Notes: generated by a model from the letters alone, not told the origin. Positions 1 to 9,113 are shown, numbered from the stretch's first letter. The stretch is 64,000 nt of DNA from Symsagittifera roscoffensis (GCF_963678635.1 NC_087070.1:51068514-51132513); one strand, 5' to 3'. Numbers and translations: made by a program.

Positions 1-569
1 TTTTGTATCACCAACTATGTTATATTCTATAATATCACTGTATATCGTTAGGGAATGTATTCTTATAATGTCGTAAGAAAACGGAGGATAATGTGGATTT
101 TTTCCTTTCATTATAACCCCTGTTTGATTTTGTTCTAAATCACAACCAAAAATGTGGCTCAAATCAGCACTCTGAATTATAAACACTGATTGACTCTCAG
201 GTAAATGAACAGCAACTTTTTGTGTAATTTTATCTACTGATACATAGATTCTTGAGCTCCTAGACGTTCTCGAATTTTGTTGTTCATGGCTACAACTATA
301 TCAACAATACTTGGATACAATCCTGGTTCAATGTTCATCGGTACAAACTGTCTTTTCTCCTCAGAACTTTCTCTTCCATCTACGAACGTAAACTTTCCCT
401 CTGTAACATTTTGGTACAAAGAAGGGCATGAGATTTCTGAAATAGCAACCTCTCATTCTCCTTTCAAATGTATTTGTTCAGGTAGAAAGTTTGTAAAAGA
501 ACTAAGACTATTATTCGGATAACAATTAAAAGAAGCGTTGGAAACCAACTCAGTAGTGAAAGAATCCAT
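1..569 (-). pseudogene. Polinton-1 minor capsid (penton-like) protein, partial
   Basis: The reading frame starts at ATG 569-567 and runs off the left window edge. It aligns by eye with the minor capsid gene of Polinton-2 (48912-49779): an N-terminal YPNNSLSSF motif corresponds to YFPDNTLASF there, and IVGDTK near the window edge corresponds to TVGDAK. In known Polintons this is the single jelly-roll vertex protein of the predicted capsid. A TGA at 453-455 stands where the Polinton-2 copy has the Trp of its GDW motif, and a frameshift lies near 240-250. The rest is outside the window. Next on the same strand comes the integrase, as in Polinton-2. Confidence 0.75.
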
Positions 570-649
570 GACAACTGATCGGTAAAAATTTAGTTAAAAA
601 CAATTTACCTTTAATCAGAACATTTTCTAAGCTCTTTTTCAGAAAATTT

Positions 650-1490
650 TCAGAGAATTTCCTCTTTGTCGAGATCTTTGATGATGTATGTTGGAGGCTT
701 TTTTGTAGAGACTGCCGAAAATTTAAAAATTTCATCTGTAAATTGTGGTTTATATCCTTTTCGGAACGGAATATCATTCTTTGAAATTCTCACTCTGTCT
801 CCAACTTTGAATTTTAGTTTCCTATACTTTGTTAGAGGTTTATTGTACAAAATTGAGAGGAAATCAGTATTCTTGACATCTCTAGGTGATTTCCCAATAG
901 ATCTATTGATGCGACAATTCATTGTAGACACAAATTGCGGCTTGAAAATGAATTTTTCACCATGATCTTCTATGTAGCGGTAAATAATGTGTTTTAATGA
1001 TTGAATGGCTCTCTCTGCAAATGCAGCTTTTGTTTCACTCATGGTTGAGTAAACTTCAATGCTTTTTTCCTTGCAAAAGTTTTTGAAAGTTCCTCCAACA
1101 TCCGTTCCTTTATCAACCCAAAGCTTTTCAGAAGTGTTTTTTGGAAAAATCATTTTTTTGAAAGCTTGCAAAGTGTCTTTGGCATATTTAGTTTTCATTG
1201 TTTGAACTCTGACAAATCGCGATAAAACATCAACAGCAACCAATAAATATTTGACTCCCTTGTTTTGACTCGCTAGTTTGTCCACAAATGCCAAATCCAT
1301 ACACCAAATTTCATTTATATATTTTGAAAAAGCTTGAAGCCTTCGAAAACGTCTGATTGGGGGACCAAATTTTGTTTACGATGTCTTGGTTTGTAAAAAC
1401 TGTTCTACTTTCTTTTTTGACAATCCGCTTGCTTTTCGCACAGAACCGTACGCAGCTCTACCCCTAGAATACAGTCTGTTCAGACTTACC
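650..1490 (-). pseudogene. INT: Polinton-1 integrase (rve fold)
   Basis: Retroviral-type DDE integrase that would insert the element and make a 6-bp target duplication. An N-terminal Lys/Ser-rich segment (from about 1472) precedes the catalytic core. The first Asp lies in MDLAFVD, the second in WVDKGTD and the catalytic Glu in AFAERAIQSLK. A C-terminal chromo/SH3-like segment contains VGDRVRI and PPTYIIKD. All three catalytic acidic residues are present. A TAA at 1376-1378 interrupts the frame between the N-terminal segment and the core; the core itself is open from 1300 to 650. No convincing ATG is visible upstream, and the preceding gene ends at 1494. Confidence 0.8.
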
Positions 1491-1493
1491 TTT

Positions 1494-1905
1494 TCAGATT
1501 TTGAAAGGGATCCATGTTCCTCTGTCTTTCGCTTTGGCATTCTTGTTGGCAACAAGTTTAGGTGGAATTTGAGTTGCTTCCAAAATGGTAAAGTAAATAT
1601 CGGGAAAGTCGGTATTTTTTCGCTTTAGTGCACACACAAAGTCTACAATTGATTCTTTTGTGTATCGATTATATAATATGATGTTTTCTGACTGACTTAG
1701 TCTAATTCTAGGAGAATTCAAAATTAAATCAATAAGGTGCTTATTATTACTCATTTTCACCTTTGCATTTACAGCACTGTAAATAGAATCAAAATTTTTT
1801 GGTACAATATCCTCTTTTTCTTGCTTTTGTTCCAATTTTGGTTTTTTTTGGAAGTGTGCTTTGTGATTGATAAATTGAGTAAGGAATTATAACAAACTGA
1901 TCCAT
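1494..1905 (-). pseudogene. Polinton protein of unknown function, between ATPase and integrase
   Basis: ATG at 1905-1903 opens with MDQFVIIPYSIYQ. After a frameshift near 1840, in a T-rich run, the frame continues as a 113-codon segment ending at 1494. The C-terminal part (SENIILYN...IVDFVCALKR...IPPKLVAN) occupies the same position as the Polinton-2 segment with LNVDGYVLIQG...LDPSLVSN, so the two look homologous. The gene always sits between the ATPase and the integrase. Function is unknown; location within the capsid/packaging block suggests a virion or assembly role, which is inference only. Confidence 0.5.
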
Positions 1906-2091
1906 ACTATGTCAATCGTTTAATGACAAAAGGAGTGATAACAGATATTAATTGTAAGCCTTTTGGCTAGCTCAAAATAGTTCTCCTTTTATGCAGTGAA
2001 GTTCTTCCTTTTGTGAGTTCTGATATTTCTCGTCGATATTTTACTACGTCTACTTTTCGAAGATCCTTTAGCTCGCCTCGTAGTAAGTTTA
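1906..2091. other. Short spacer
   Basis: Spacer between the gene starting at 1905 and the ATPase end at 2092. A basic Arg/Ser/Lys-rich frame (SKSRRSKISTRNIRTHKRKN, reading 2090-1989 on the minus strand) may be a frameshifted tail of the ATPase gene. Polinton-2 has an additional conserved ORF near this position (51084-51374); I see no counterpart here. Confidence 0.35.
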
Positions 2092-2856
2092 CTAGACATT
2101 CGCTGAGGAATTGAATGAAACTTTTTGGACAATGGAGGATGAATTGTTTTTTGAAGTTTTTGGGAAAATGTTTGAAATATTGGGAGTATAGAGACGTATT
2201 GTATGCTCATCGTCCAAAAACTTAGTTTCTGTTCCTGCTGGTAGATAAAACTTTGATGGAACTGAACCACTGTTTGTGCAATATCTTAGCGAATCAACTG
2301 TTTTTGGAGTTAAATCAATGAGTAAATGACCATAAGGAGTAGATGTTACATCTTGATACCACTCTTTCAATTGTGATCCTAGACCTAGTTGTTGACTTAA
2401 TGTATTGATTTGTAAAACATCTCTCGCTGACTTGAATAGGACTATATGTGTATTTTTTAACTCAACATCTCTTCCCAATTTGCTTTGATGAAACAAGTTA
2501 TGCTTAATTCATATTGTATTCAGTCCCCTGTGTCTTCCAGCAGTAGCAACTTTAACAAACTGCTTAGAATTTGAAATTTCTTCACAAGAGTCATCAAATA
2601 TTAACAGGTATTTTGTTCCATTATTGGGAAGGTTTTCAATCAGTTCAAAGTCGACTCCTTGGATAAACTTAAGGTTTTTTCTTTGCATTTGTCCATAAAG
2701 AGGTTGATAATGTTGATAAAAATAAAAAATTTTGTCAAACTTTGGTTGAAATGTACCAATTTTTAACCACTCAAAAATAAGATGTGATTTTCCAGATCCA
2801 CTCGGTCCAATTAGCGAAATAAAAACTCGTTCTTTGGTAGAAATTATTTTATTCTT
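2092..2856 (-). pseudogene. Polinton-1 FtsK/HerA-type (A32-like) packaging ATPase
   Basis: Genome-packaging ATPase of Polintons and related viruses. The Walker A motif is IGPSGSGKS and the Walker B motif YLLIFDDSCEE, followed by KVATAGRHRGLN and a C-terminal segment GHLLIDLTPK...YCTNS, all matched in Polinton-2. A TGA at 2509-2511 interrupts the frame directly after the GRHRGLN motif. The ATG used by the Polinton-2 homologue (52024) is replaced by AAG here at about 2856-2854, so the start is lost or different. The 5' end overlaps the end of the upstream membrane-protein frame. Confidence 0.85.
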
Positions 2857-3115
2857 AGCTTTGGAGAAGGTAAAATATAACCGACTGTACTTGATAAAAT
2901 TGCTACCCAAACAGTTGTTTCTTCACATGTAGTGGATAACATTATTCGAACGATTGCACATGCTAGTATTAAAACTATGACAAAAAATTGGCACATAAAC
3001 ACTAAAAGAGATCTATTACACGTACGTCCAAAAAACTTCCAAGATTTTCGTTCGTGATTCTCCTCATCAAAAACAAAATTTCCTAATTTAATTGCTTGTC
3101 ACATTCATCACCCAT
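2844..3115 (-). pseudogene. Small membrane protein conserved in both Polintons
   Basis: ATG at 3115-3113 starts MGDECDKQLN, then a frameshift near 3085 leads into a frame with ERKSWKFF, a hydrophobic segment (LLVFMCQFFVIVLILACAIV) and CEETTVWVAILSSTVGYILPSPKL before the stop at 2844. The Polinton-2 homologue (52027-52317) has the same order: short acidic N-terminus, RSWKF, one transmembrane segment, then CDETAIWLSILSSTVGYMLP. Conservation of the terminal motif in two diverged elements argues for a real protein. It lies directly upstream of the ATPase and ends inside or next to the ATPase start. Role unknown; a virion-membrane or assembly role is conjecture. Confidence 0.6.
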
Positions 3116-3226
3116 CTCAACTCTGGAATGAAAAAATTGATAATGACTAACATTTAAATTTCAACAACACGATAATACAAAATTATTAAGGTAATTTACA
3201 ATTTATTAAAAAAACATGTTCCAAGC
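3116..3226. other. Spacer, no gene seen
   Basis: AT-rich spacer between the membrane-protein start and the nuclease-like gene. No supported feature. Confidence 0.4.
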
Positions 3227-3705
3227 TCATGTTCCGTATGCAAATGCTTTTCTTTCTGCACAGTGAAGAGTATTTGCATGACGAAATGGGTAGTTGCTAC
3301 ACCTCCAATCATATTCTTCGTCTTTGAAAATCAAATTCTGAACTTTTGGACATGCGTAGTCATCCAAGTTTGTAACCTTTGTTTCCAAAATTTCTGACAG
3401 AATTTTACATTTTTCATAACCTTTTGCAAAAAACTCCGTTTCTGGAGCTTTTAGTTTTTTCAATATTTTTTCAAGCTCAGTATTTTTTTAGGGCCACTGT
3501 TCCAATTGATTCCATAAAGATGCTGTGTACACCAAAAAGATTGGGATGTTGCTTTGAATTTTTTGGGAGGAAGAAAGGAATATCCCACAGTTTGTCCATT
3601 TTGATAAACTCCGAACTCTTTAACTATTTTGTTTTCAATACACTCAATATCCAAAACAACTAGACTTATGATGGTAACTGTTTTCGCTGAAAATTTTTGT
3701 TAGAA
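3227..3705 (-). pseudogene. DxE nuclease-like protein (RNase H-fold candidate), frameshifted
   Basis: The N-terminal frame carries VVLDIEC, a D-x-E pair like motif I of DEDD exonucleases. After a frameshift in a T7 run near 3487 the second frame carries FFAKGYEK, TNLDDYACPK and a Cys/His-rich end with HCAERKAF. The intact homologue in Polinton-2 (53179-53766) shows the same order: LIILDIEG, FFAKGTQK, TNLEDIGCPK, then CKRHSH and HC. I infer an RNase H-fold nuclease, possibly with a metal site at the C-terminus; a structure prediction would be needed to confirm it. No ATG remains. It starts at the end of the adjacent gene, as in Polinton-2, so the two are probably expressed together. Confidence 0.6.
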
Positions 3706-3708
3706 TAA

Positions 3709-4113
3709 CTAACAATCGAACAATGCATATACTGATGAAGCAAAAATTTTAACATATAAACAGAAGATTAATCCAGTCACGTGAGCAAGAAAACAAGAAC
3801 TTGGAAATCTAGGTAAAACATAACAATAACCAGGTCCCTTATAAGTAGTAGAATTCTTAAATCCAGCTGCATCATGTAAAATTGCATGAAGTCTGAAAAT
3901 TTTTGAATTTGCAAAAAAGTAATCCATACAAGAATTTCCGTATCCAATTAGACCCCCAAAAGGAAATTTTTGGTCCATTTTTTTCAAATTTATATTTGGG
4001 TCCAAAACAATACAGGTACAAAGAAAGTAATTTTTTCTTTTTGTATTTAATGAAAAGTCATGCTTTATCAAATCAAAATTTCTGAGAACTTCATTCAATT
4101 TCGGAACGTTCAT
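3709..4113 (-). CDS. Conserved Polinton protein with H-x-A-A-G-F motif, function unknown
   Basis: An intact 134-codon frame from ATG 4113-4111. Conserved blocks shared with Polinton-2 (53776-54182) are PFGGLIG, ILHDAAGF, GPGYCYVLP and AHVTGLIFCLYVK. I do not recognise a named domain. The invariant His and Gly-rich blocks could be catalytic, but this is only a guess. It is paired with the DxE nuclease-like gene immediately downstream in both elements. Its start codon lies just outside the left breakpoint (4094-4101) of the triplicated cassette, so only one copy exists. Confidence 0.6.
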   Translation of the reverse strand: MNVPKLNEVLRNFDLIKHDFSLNTKRKNYFLCTCIVLDPNINLKKMDQKFPFGGLIGYGNSCMDYFFANSKIFRLHAILHDAAGFKNSTTYKGPGYCYVLPRFPSSCFLAHVTGLIFCLYVKIFASSVYALFDC

Positions 4114-4240
4114 TTTCTACAGTGCATTTGTCAATAATGATACAAGTTTTTTTGAATGTTTCTACATAAGACAAAACTGAGGGGATAAAATCAATCAAAT
4201 TATCATACTTTTTTTCCAACTGAAAATTCTGATTGTTCTT

Positions 4241-4522
4241 CTAAGTGTTTCCTTTTCTACGATACTCTATAATATCTATTTTTTTAATATCTGAACGATA
4301 ACTTAGAAAAATTTTACGTCTTCCATTATGCAAAGTCCACTGAAATTGAGAAATTTGTGATTCTGTATCCAAATCTTGCAATTTTGGTAAATTTTGAGAT
4401 TCCAAAACTGTTAGTAAAAATTTCTGGGACTTTTCTTGTAGGACGATATGAAAAAGTCCCAATTTATTTTGAAGCTTTAAAGATTTCTGGAAAAACCAAT
4501 GTTCCAACTCATACTGCTCAGC
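4241..4522 (-). pseudogene. Unknown minus-strand ORF, unit 1
   Basis: A frame open between stops, with no ATG. It contains FFQKSLKLQNKLGLFHIVLQ and ends in IIEYRRKGNT. The following frame (HLEEQSEFSVGKK...) would extend it as a helical, coiled-coil-like segment, but in this unit the frame closes after an A7 run near 4211. It sits where Polinton-2 has its 224-residue ORF (54230-54904), but no clear sequence similarity is visible. Unrecognised; likely a degraded gene. Confidence 0.35.
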
Positions 4523-4601
4523 TCAAAGAAGTTTTAAAAAATGATTCAAGAAGATGAATATTTGAATTACATTACTATAATAACATCACTCAACAACAAA
4601 A

Positions 4602-5165
4602 TTATTGAACATTACAGTTCTCAACCAACATAAAATCTCCCAAGACTTGGGCAAGTTCTTTGAATTCGTTCAAAGTATAGTTGCAATAGGCAACTTGCTT
4701 CAAGACTTCGTTCTTCTTTGCAGTGAAGAGTCGAATCTGAATGTAGGGTGGCTTGTTCACACTGTACTTCTTGATTGTGACACACACCCTTCTCTTCTTG
4801 TATGTTGCTACGTCATACACCGCATGACAGTTCGCAAGTTCCTGCTCCATGGTTGAGTCTTTGTCAGAATAGGGTTCCAATACAGGAACGAGTCCAAGGT
4901 TTTCAGCATCGTGAATAACAGTATTCCGTATTGCTGATATCCTTTCCCCTTCTTTTTCACCAAGATAGACTTGCTGGTATTTTTCGATTTGTCCAGATTC
5001 ATTTTTCTTTAGCAATTGGAAGCAAGGTTCAAAGTAAATTTTTCCGTTGTAGGGTTTTTGGAACCAAGAAAATCTCCCAATCCTTTTTTGGTTCTTAGCA
5101 AATTCAATATAGTTGCGAAGGATATATTTTCGTGAATACTTTTTTGATTTAAGATTCAGAACCAA
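4602..5165 (-). CDS. PC4-like ssDNA-binding candidate, unit 1
   Basis: An open frame of 187 codons with no in-frame ATG; the indicated 5' end is a TTG and the frame is open a little further. Residues about 115-175 follow the pattern of the PC4/p15 ssDNA-binding fold: a basic strand KKRRVCVTIKKY, a second strand YIQIRLFTAKK and an amphipathic helix LNEFKELAQVL. An N-terminal part with RRF/SWFQKP...KIYFEPCFQLLKK may be a second such repeat. The last minus-strand gene of Polinton-2 (55031-55402) has a similar pattern at the same position. Assignment by pattern only. The missing start suggests a short 5' exon, a non-AUG start or decay. Confidence 0.45.
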   Translation of the reverse strand: MVLNLKSKKYSRKYILRNYIEFAKNQKRIGRFSWFQKPYNGKIYFEPCFQLLKKNESGQIEKYQQVYLGEKEGERISAIRNTVIHDAENLGLVPVLEPYSDKDSTMEQELANCHAVYDVATYKKRRVCVTIKKYSVNKPPYIQIRLFTAKKNEVLKQVAYCNYTLNEFKELAQVLGDFMLVENCNVQ

Positions 5166-5204
5166 CTGATCAGTAGTAGATATTTCAAAATAATGATATT
5201 TGTA

Positions 5205-5357
5205 AATTTATAGAAATTAGGAAATCTAGATGACTCACTGTACCTTATATGGAATAATGAGTAGGTGATGATCCAAATATGGACATTGCGTAGGTGATGG
5301 AACTACTATATAAGCAATTCAATATAGATAAAATTCATTTTCAAAAAGTAATCAGTG
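5205..5357. promoter_or_regulatory. Divergent promoter region, unit 1
   Basis: Lies between the minus-strand PC4-like ORF and a plus-strand ORF. It contains TGACTCA (AP-1 site) at 5231-5237, ATTGCGTAGGTGATGG at 5285-5300 and a TATA box TATATAAG at 5307-5314, 44 bp before the ATG at 5358. The ATTGCGTAGG element with a TATA box about 10 bp further on also precedes the polymerase gene of the same element (16014-16044). Function is inferred from motif and position. Confidence 0.5.
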
Positions 5358-5879
5358 ATGGCATCTGGTATGTGTCAAGCATATCCCACTTTTTATTCGG
5401 ACTACAATGCAAAATCTCTTTTTATCTCTGTCTCAGAAAACTTTTAAGAAAAATTTATTGTTACCCAAGACTACTGTGTATCTAACCATTCATCATTCTG
5501 CCCAGTGGAAAACAGCAATTTTCACTTAGTATTAATCGGATCATCGCTCGATCAGATTTTGCAAAGATTAGATAAAAATCATTTCACTTATCAAATTGTT
5601 GACTGTATATATACTTTATACAAATACAGATTTTATTTCAATATTATTTCATCAAGAGGTGAAGTTTTCAATCAATTGAATCGTGCAGTCGAACACAAAT
5701 TGAAATGTAGAATACCGGAAAAATTACCCAGTGTTGCAAAGAAACGACTGCTGCGAAAAAAATTCAAAAGACATTATCTCAGTTCTGCTCAGAAGCTTGC
5801 GTCCACTCAGACTCTTGGATCAGCTTTTTTGGAAAGGATTCGAAAAGTTCAAAACTCAAGTATGAGACTGACTTGTTGA
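5358..5879 (+). pseudogene. Plus-strand ORF of unknown function, unit 1
   Basis: ATG 5358 opens MASGMCQAYPTFYSDYNAK. A TAA at 5445-5447 (codon 30) interrupts it, and the same frame continues to 5879 for 173 codons in all. The C-terminal half is basic (KRLLRKKFKRHYLSS). The TAA is present in all three units, so it predates the triplication, or translation starts downstream (a GTG lies at 5505). The gene is the first plus-strand gene, like the NLS protein at 55876-56496 in Polinton-2; any homology is too weak to claim. A basic C-terminus would suit a nuclear or DNA-binding role (inference). Confidence 0.4.
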
Positions 5880-6740
5880 AAATTGTTGATTGTTTTATTG
5901 ATGGGTTTGGTACCGTAAATAGTGAGCGTATCAATTTTTCTATTAATAATTGAATATTTGTTAATAAAAATCTTGTCAAAATTGTTTTTATTTTGGTTTG
6001 ATTTTTTCAACACGTTTGCAAAAATTTAATTAAACTTTTTCCAAGATGCAAAACTGTTTTGGTTTTTTCAACAAGTGCAAAAATTTTCAACAAATTTTTG
6101 TGTTAGATGCAAGTTTTTTCGTGATTTTTTTTGAAAACAAATGCAAAAATCTAACTTATTTTTTCTTATGCATATGCAAAAATTGCAAAATTTTATTCTA
6201 AAAACTTTTTAAATTAGTGCTAAAATTTTTTCATAATTGCTGACTTTGAGTGCTATTCCCTATCTTAATACATTGTTTTTCCAGTATTTTTGATCAATAT
6301 ACATGCAAAGAGGAGATTTTTTTATGATCAAAATTAAAACAAAGATTTTCATTTTCTTTAATTATTAAATGTGCAACAAAATCCTCTTTCAGTTTTCTTT
6401 AAAAAGCGAAAATATTCAATGAAATTTTTCTTAATTTGCGAGATTTTCTTTGATTTTTGTAACAAGTGTTCAAAAAAAATTATGAAAAGTTTTGCATGGT
6501 GCAAAAATTAAGGTAAAGTTTTTAACATGCTTGCAAAAATTGGTTTAATTTTTTTGCCATCTTTCTAACAAAATTCTATAAAAGTATTTACCAGATGCAT
6601 AATTAGTTTCATTTTTAACAAATTTTTACCATTGAAATTTCTTAATAAACTTTTCTATGATCTCTTTGTTCCTATCTCTTGAAAATAAATTTACTAGATG
6701 TAAAACAATTAAATAACAAAGCACAAGACAGTAGCCAATT
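5880..6740. other. A/T-rich non-coding segment, unit 1, with TIR-like motif
   Basis: No gene seen. The stretch is full of short degenerate repeats centred on TGCAAAAATT with T-rich spacers. At 6252-6275 it carries CTATTCCCTATCTTAATACATTG, which closely matches the motif repeated near the right terminus of Polinton-1 (21270-21360). Confidence 0.5.
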
Positions 6741-6743
6741 TAT

Positions 6744-7244
6744 TTACAAATCAAAGAGCTGTCGAGCAGCTGAGTTCTCAAAATTTTGCAAGTTCTCAAT
6801 GGAGCGCAAAGCTGGTCTTGCCTCCATCACTGGTGGTTGTCTTGGTGGTTCGCAGACTGGAGTTCTTGGCTCAGAGAATCCCTCATCCTCTTCGATGGTA
6901 ATTGGGTTGTCCACAGATCCCTCTTCCCAAGGAAAGAGGAAATCGTCGAATGGTTGGGCTACATATCTAGAGTGAGGAATTTTGGTGTAGTTCATTCCCA
7001 CATGCTCGGCCACTTCCTCCATCATTTGCATTTCTCCAAGTTGATTCTCTGTAGGAGGTACTTGCGTTATATGATGTTCGTTGAAATCCCTTCGCATCAC
7101 TTCCACCATATGCCAGACTTGGATTGGGATGTCCATTCGTGCCAGAAAAACTCCACAAACTGTTTCTCGCACTTGGATTTGTACTAAATCAGCCGAAAGT
7201 TCCACCGAGAACATAAGGTTGTTGTTTTGTACTGAGAAGATCAT
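6744..7244 (-). CDS. 167-residue protein of unknown function, unit 1
   Basis: Intact from ATG 7244-7242 in all three units. The N-terminal 60 residues look folded (MIFSVQNNNLMFSVELSADL, then VRETVCGVFLARMDIPIQVW); a strand-rich start followed by a helix resembles a minimal PC4-like pattern, but only weakly. The C-terminal half is acidic and Pro-rich (ITIEEDEGFSEPRTPVCEPPRQPP), hence probably disordered. I do not recognise it. A five-box CCAAT array lies upstream on its 5' side. Its higher GC content and unbroken frame, while neighbours are broken, suggest it is the best-preserved gene of the cassette. Confidence 0.55.
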   Translation of the reverse strand: MIFSVQNNNLMFSVELSADLVQIQVRETVCGVFLARMDIPIQVWHMVEVMRRDFNEHHITQVPPTENQLGEMQMMEEVAEHVGMNYTKIPHSRYVAQPFDDFLFPWEEGSVDNPITIEEDEGFSEPRTPVCEPPRQPPVMEARPALRSIENLQNFENSAARQLFDL

Positions 7245-7429
7245 TTTGAGCAATAAGTTGAGTAAATGATTAAAAACAAGATTTACAGTTGAGAGGGAGA
7301 AAGTTGCCGGTAGTTTGGTTGAAATTATTGTATTTAGAGCTGAGAGAGGAGGTAGTTGACGGTAGTTAAGTTGAAAATAAAATGATTTTTAGTTAAGAGA
7401 GAGGCGTACCTTCAACTGGAATGTGTGGG

Positions 7430-7612
7430 TTTAACCAATCAGAATGAATTTTCCTTATTTGGATTGTAGTCGTGTCCAATCAGATTTTAGTTTCCTTTTA
7501 TGGAATTCTTATAGAAAACTCGTGTCCAATTGGAAACAAAGCTCCATTTTACACATTGTCGTTTCCAATCACAAAAATGTTCATTTTTGTTCAAGTTGTC
7601 GTATCCAATCAG
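7430..7612 (-). promoter_or_regulatory. CCAAT-box array, unit 1
   Basis: Five CCAAT pentamers at 7435, 7476, 7526, 7565 and 7605, all in one orientation and spaced 41, 50, 39 and 40 bp apart, several inside a longer GTCGTNTCCAATCA repeat. This is the core site of NF-Y-type factors. The array lies 190-370 bp upstream of the 167-residue minus-strand gene (start 7244) and directly downstream of the small membrane ORF. About 40-bp spacing places the boxes near one DNA face. Promoter role is inferred. Confidence 0.5.
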
Positions 7613-7621
7613 ACGAACCTT

Positions 7622-7780
7622 TCAAGGACTTAAGTCTTCCAAATAAGTAAAAATATACACAAAAGCAATCGCAAAAATAAATGACCAAAAGTTGTTTGCT
7701 GTAAAAATAAGAAATATTGCCGATATAAGTAACAAAAGAAGAAAAATTAATAAAAGTAGCATCTCTGCAAGTCTTCTCAT
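7622..7780 (-). CDS. Small two-segment membrane protein, unit 1
   Basis: A 52-codon frame from ATG 7780-7778. It consists almost wholly of two hydrophobic segments: LLLLIFLLLLLISAIFLIF and WSFIFAIAFVYIFTYL. Its ATG overlaps the TGA of the preceding frame (TGATG), which fits coupled or compact viral coding. Identical arrangement in the other two units. Function unknown; size and topology recall small viral membrane proteins. Confidence 0.45.
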   Translation of the reverse strand: MRRLAEMLLLLIFLLLLLISAIFLIFTANNFWSFIFAIAFVYIFTYLEDLSP

Positions 7781-8013
7781 CAAGTTAACTGAATTTTTTG
7801 TTTATAATCGATGTGAAATTGCTGATTTTTCAGCAGATATTCAAGTTCTTCAATTTCTGAACGTTCATTTTCTACAGTGCATTTGTCAATAATGATACAA
7901 GTTTTTTTGAATGTTTCTACATAAGACAAAACTGAGGGGATAAAATCAATCAAATTATCATACTTTTTTTTTCCAAATGAAAATTCTGATTGTTCTTCTA
8001 AGTGTTTCCTTTT
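7780..8013 (-). CDS. Junction-spanning fused ORF, units 1/2
   Basis: A 77-codon frame with no ATG that runs from the coil segment of unit 2 (HLEEQSEFSFGKKK...TVENERSEIE) across the repeat junction near 7849 into the last residues of another gene at the end of unit 1 (EELEYLLKNQQFHIDYKQK), ending at the TGA that overlaps the membrane-protein ATG. The unfused versions lie at the two outer ends of the array. The in-frame fusion was made by the duplication. Expression is unproven. Confidence 0.4.
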   Translation of the reverse strand, partial: KRKHLEEQSEFSFGKKKYDNLIDFIPSVLSYVETFKKTCIIIDKCTVENERSEIEELEYLLKNQQFHIDYKQKIQLT

Positions 8014-8279
8014 CTACGATACTCTATAATATCTATTTTTTTAATATCTGAACGATAACTTAGAAAAATTTTACGTCTTCCATTATGCAAAGTCCACTGA
8101 AATTGAGAAATTTGTGATTCTGTATCCAAATCTTGCAATTTTGGTAAATTTTGAGATTCCAAAACTGTTAGTAAAAATTTCTGGGACTTTTCTTGTAGGA
8201 CGATATGAAAAAGTCCCAATTTATTTTGAAGCTTTAAAGATTTCTGGAAAAACCAATGTTCCAACTCATACTGCTCAGC
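7998..8279 (-). pseudogene. Unknown minus-strand ORF, unit 2
   Basis: Same open frame without ATG as at 4241-4522. Here the adjoining coil frame stays open and runs on across the repeat junction (see 7780-8013). Confidence 0.35.
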
Positions 8280-8358
8280 TCAAAGAAGTTTTAAAAAATG
8301 ATTCAAGAAGATGAATATTTGAATTACATTACTATAATAACATCACTCAACAACAAAA

Positions 8359-8904
8359 TTATTGAACATTACAGTTCTCAACCAACATAAAATCTCCCAA
8401 GACTTGGGCAAGTTCTTTGAATTCGTTCAAAGTATAGTTGCAATAGCCAACTTGCTTCAAGACTTCGTTCTTCTTTGCAGTGAAGAGTCGAATCTGAATG
8501 TAGGGTGGCTTGTTCACACTGTACTTCTTGATTGTGACACACACCCTTCTCTTCTTGTATGTTGCTACGTCATACACCGCATGACAGTTCGCAAGTTCCT
8601 GCTCCATGGTTGAGTCTTTGTCAGAATAGGGTTCCAATACAGGAACGAGTCCAAGGTTTTCAGCATCGTGAATAACAGTATTCCGTATTGCTGATATCCT
8701 TTCCCCTTCTTTTTCACCAAGATAGACTTGCTGGTATTTTTCGATTTGTCCAGATTCATTTTTCTTTAGCAATTGGAAGCAAGGTTCAAAGTAAATTTTT
8801 CCGTTGTAGGGTTTTTGGAACCAAGAAAATCTCCCAATCCTTTTTTGGTTCTTAGCAAATTCAATATAGTTGCGAAGGATATATTTTCGTGAATAATTTT
8901 TGAT
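8359..8904 (-). CDS. PC4-like ssDNA-binding candidate, unit 2
   Basis: Same protein as at 4602-5165, with one Ala-to-Gly change (QVGYCNY for QVAYCNY). The frame is open from 8904 but again lacks an ATG, and differs at its 5' end from unit 1 by a one-base run-length change. Confidence 0.45.
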   Translation of the reverse strand: MKNYSRKYILRNYIEFAKNQKRIGRFSWFQKPYNGKIYFEPCFQLLKKNESGQIEKYQQVYLGEKEGERISAIRNTVIHDAENLGLVPVLEPYSDKDSTMEQELANCHAVYDVATYKKRRVCVTIKKYSVNKPPYIQIRLFTAKKNEVLKQVGYCNYTLNEFKELAQVLGDFMLVENCNVQ

Positions 8905-8961
8905 TTAAGATTCAGAACCAACTGATCAGTAGTAGATATTTCAAAATAATGATATTTGTAA

Positions 8962-9113
8962 ATTTATAGAAATTAGGAAATCTAGATGACTCACTGTACC
9001 TTATATGGAATAATGAGTAGGTGATGATCCAAATATGGACATTGCGTAGGTGATGGAACTACTATATAAGCAATTCAATATAGATAAAATTCATTTTCAA
9101 AAAGTAATCAGTG
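8962..9113. promoter_or_regulatory. Divergent promoter region, unit 2
   Basis: Copy of the region at 5205-5357, with AP-1 site, ATTGCGTAGG element and TATA box (9063-9070) retained. Confidence 0.45.

Larger units (their letters stand above)
4094..7848. repeat. Triplicated cassette, unit 1 (3755 bp)
   Basis: First of three direct repeats. The 8-base junction sequence TTCAATTT lies at 4094, 7849, 11604 and 15359, giving a period of exactly 3755 bp each time. The unit holds a broken minus-strand coil ORF, a PC4-like ORF, a divergent promoter, a plus-strand ORF, 0.9 kb of A/T-rich DNA, a minus-strand 167-codon ORF, a CCAAT array and a 52-residue membrane ORF. Units differ by scattered substitutions and short A/T-run length changes. 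Confidence 0.95.

Noticed and set aside
1480-1490. AAG/GTAAGT on the minus strand, a perfect splice donor
   Set aside because: Integrase-like coding continues straight through it and no acceptor or missing exon is evident.
4357-4557. Plus-strand 66-codon frame
   Set aside because: Antisense of the coil ORF; no promoter or family features.
6786-7187. Plus-strand 133-codon frame with many Trp and His, in all three units
   Set aside because: It is the antisense shadow of the intact 167-residue minus-strand gene, which has the better start, composition and promoter.
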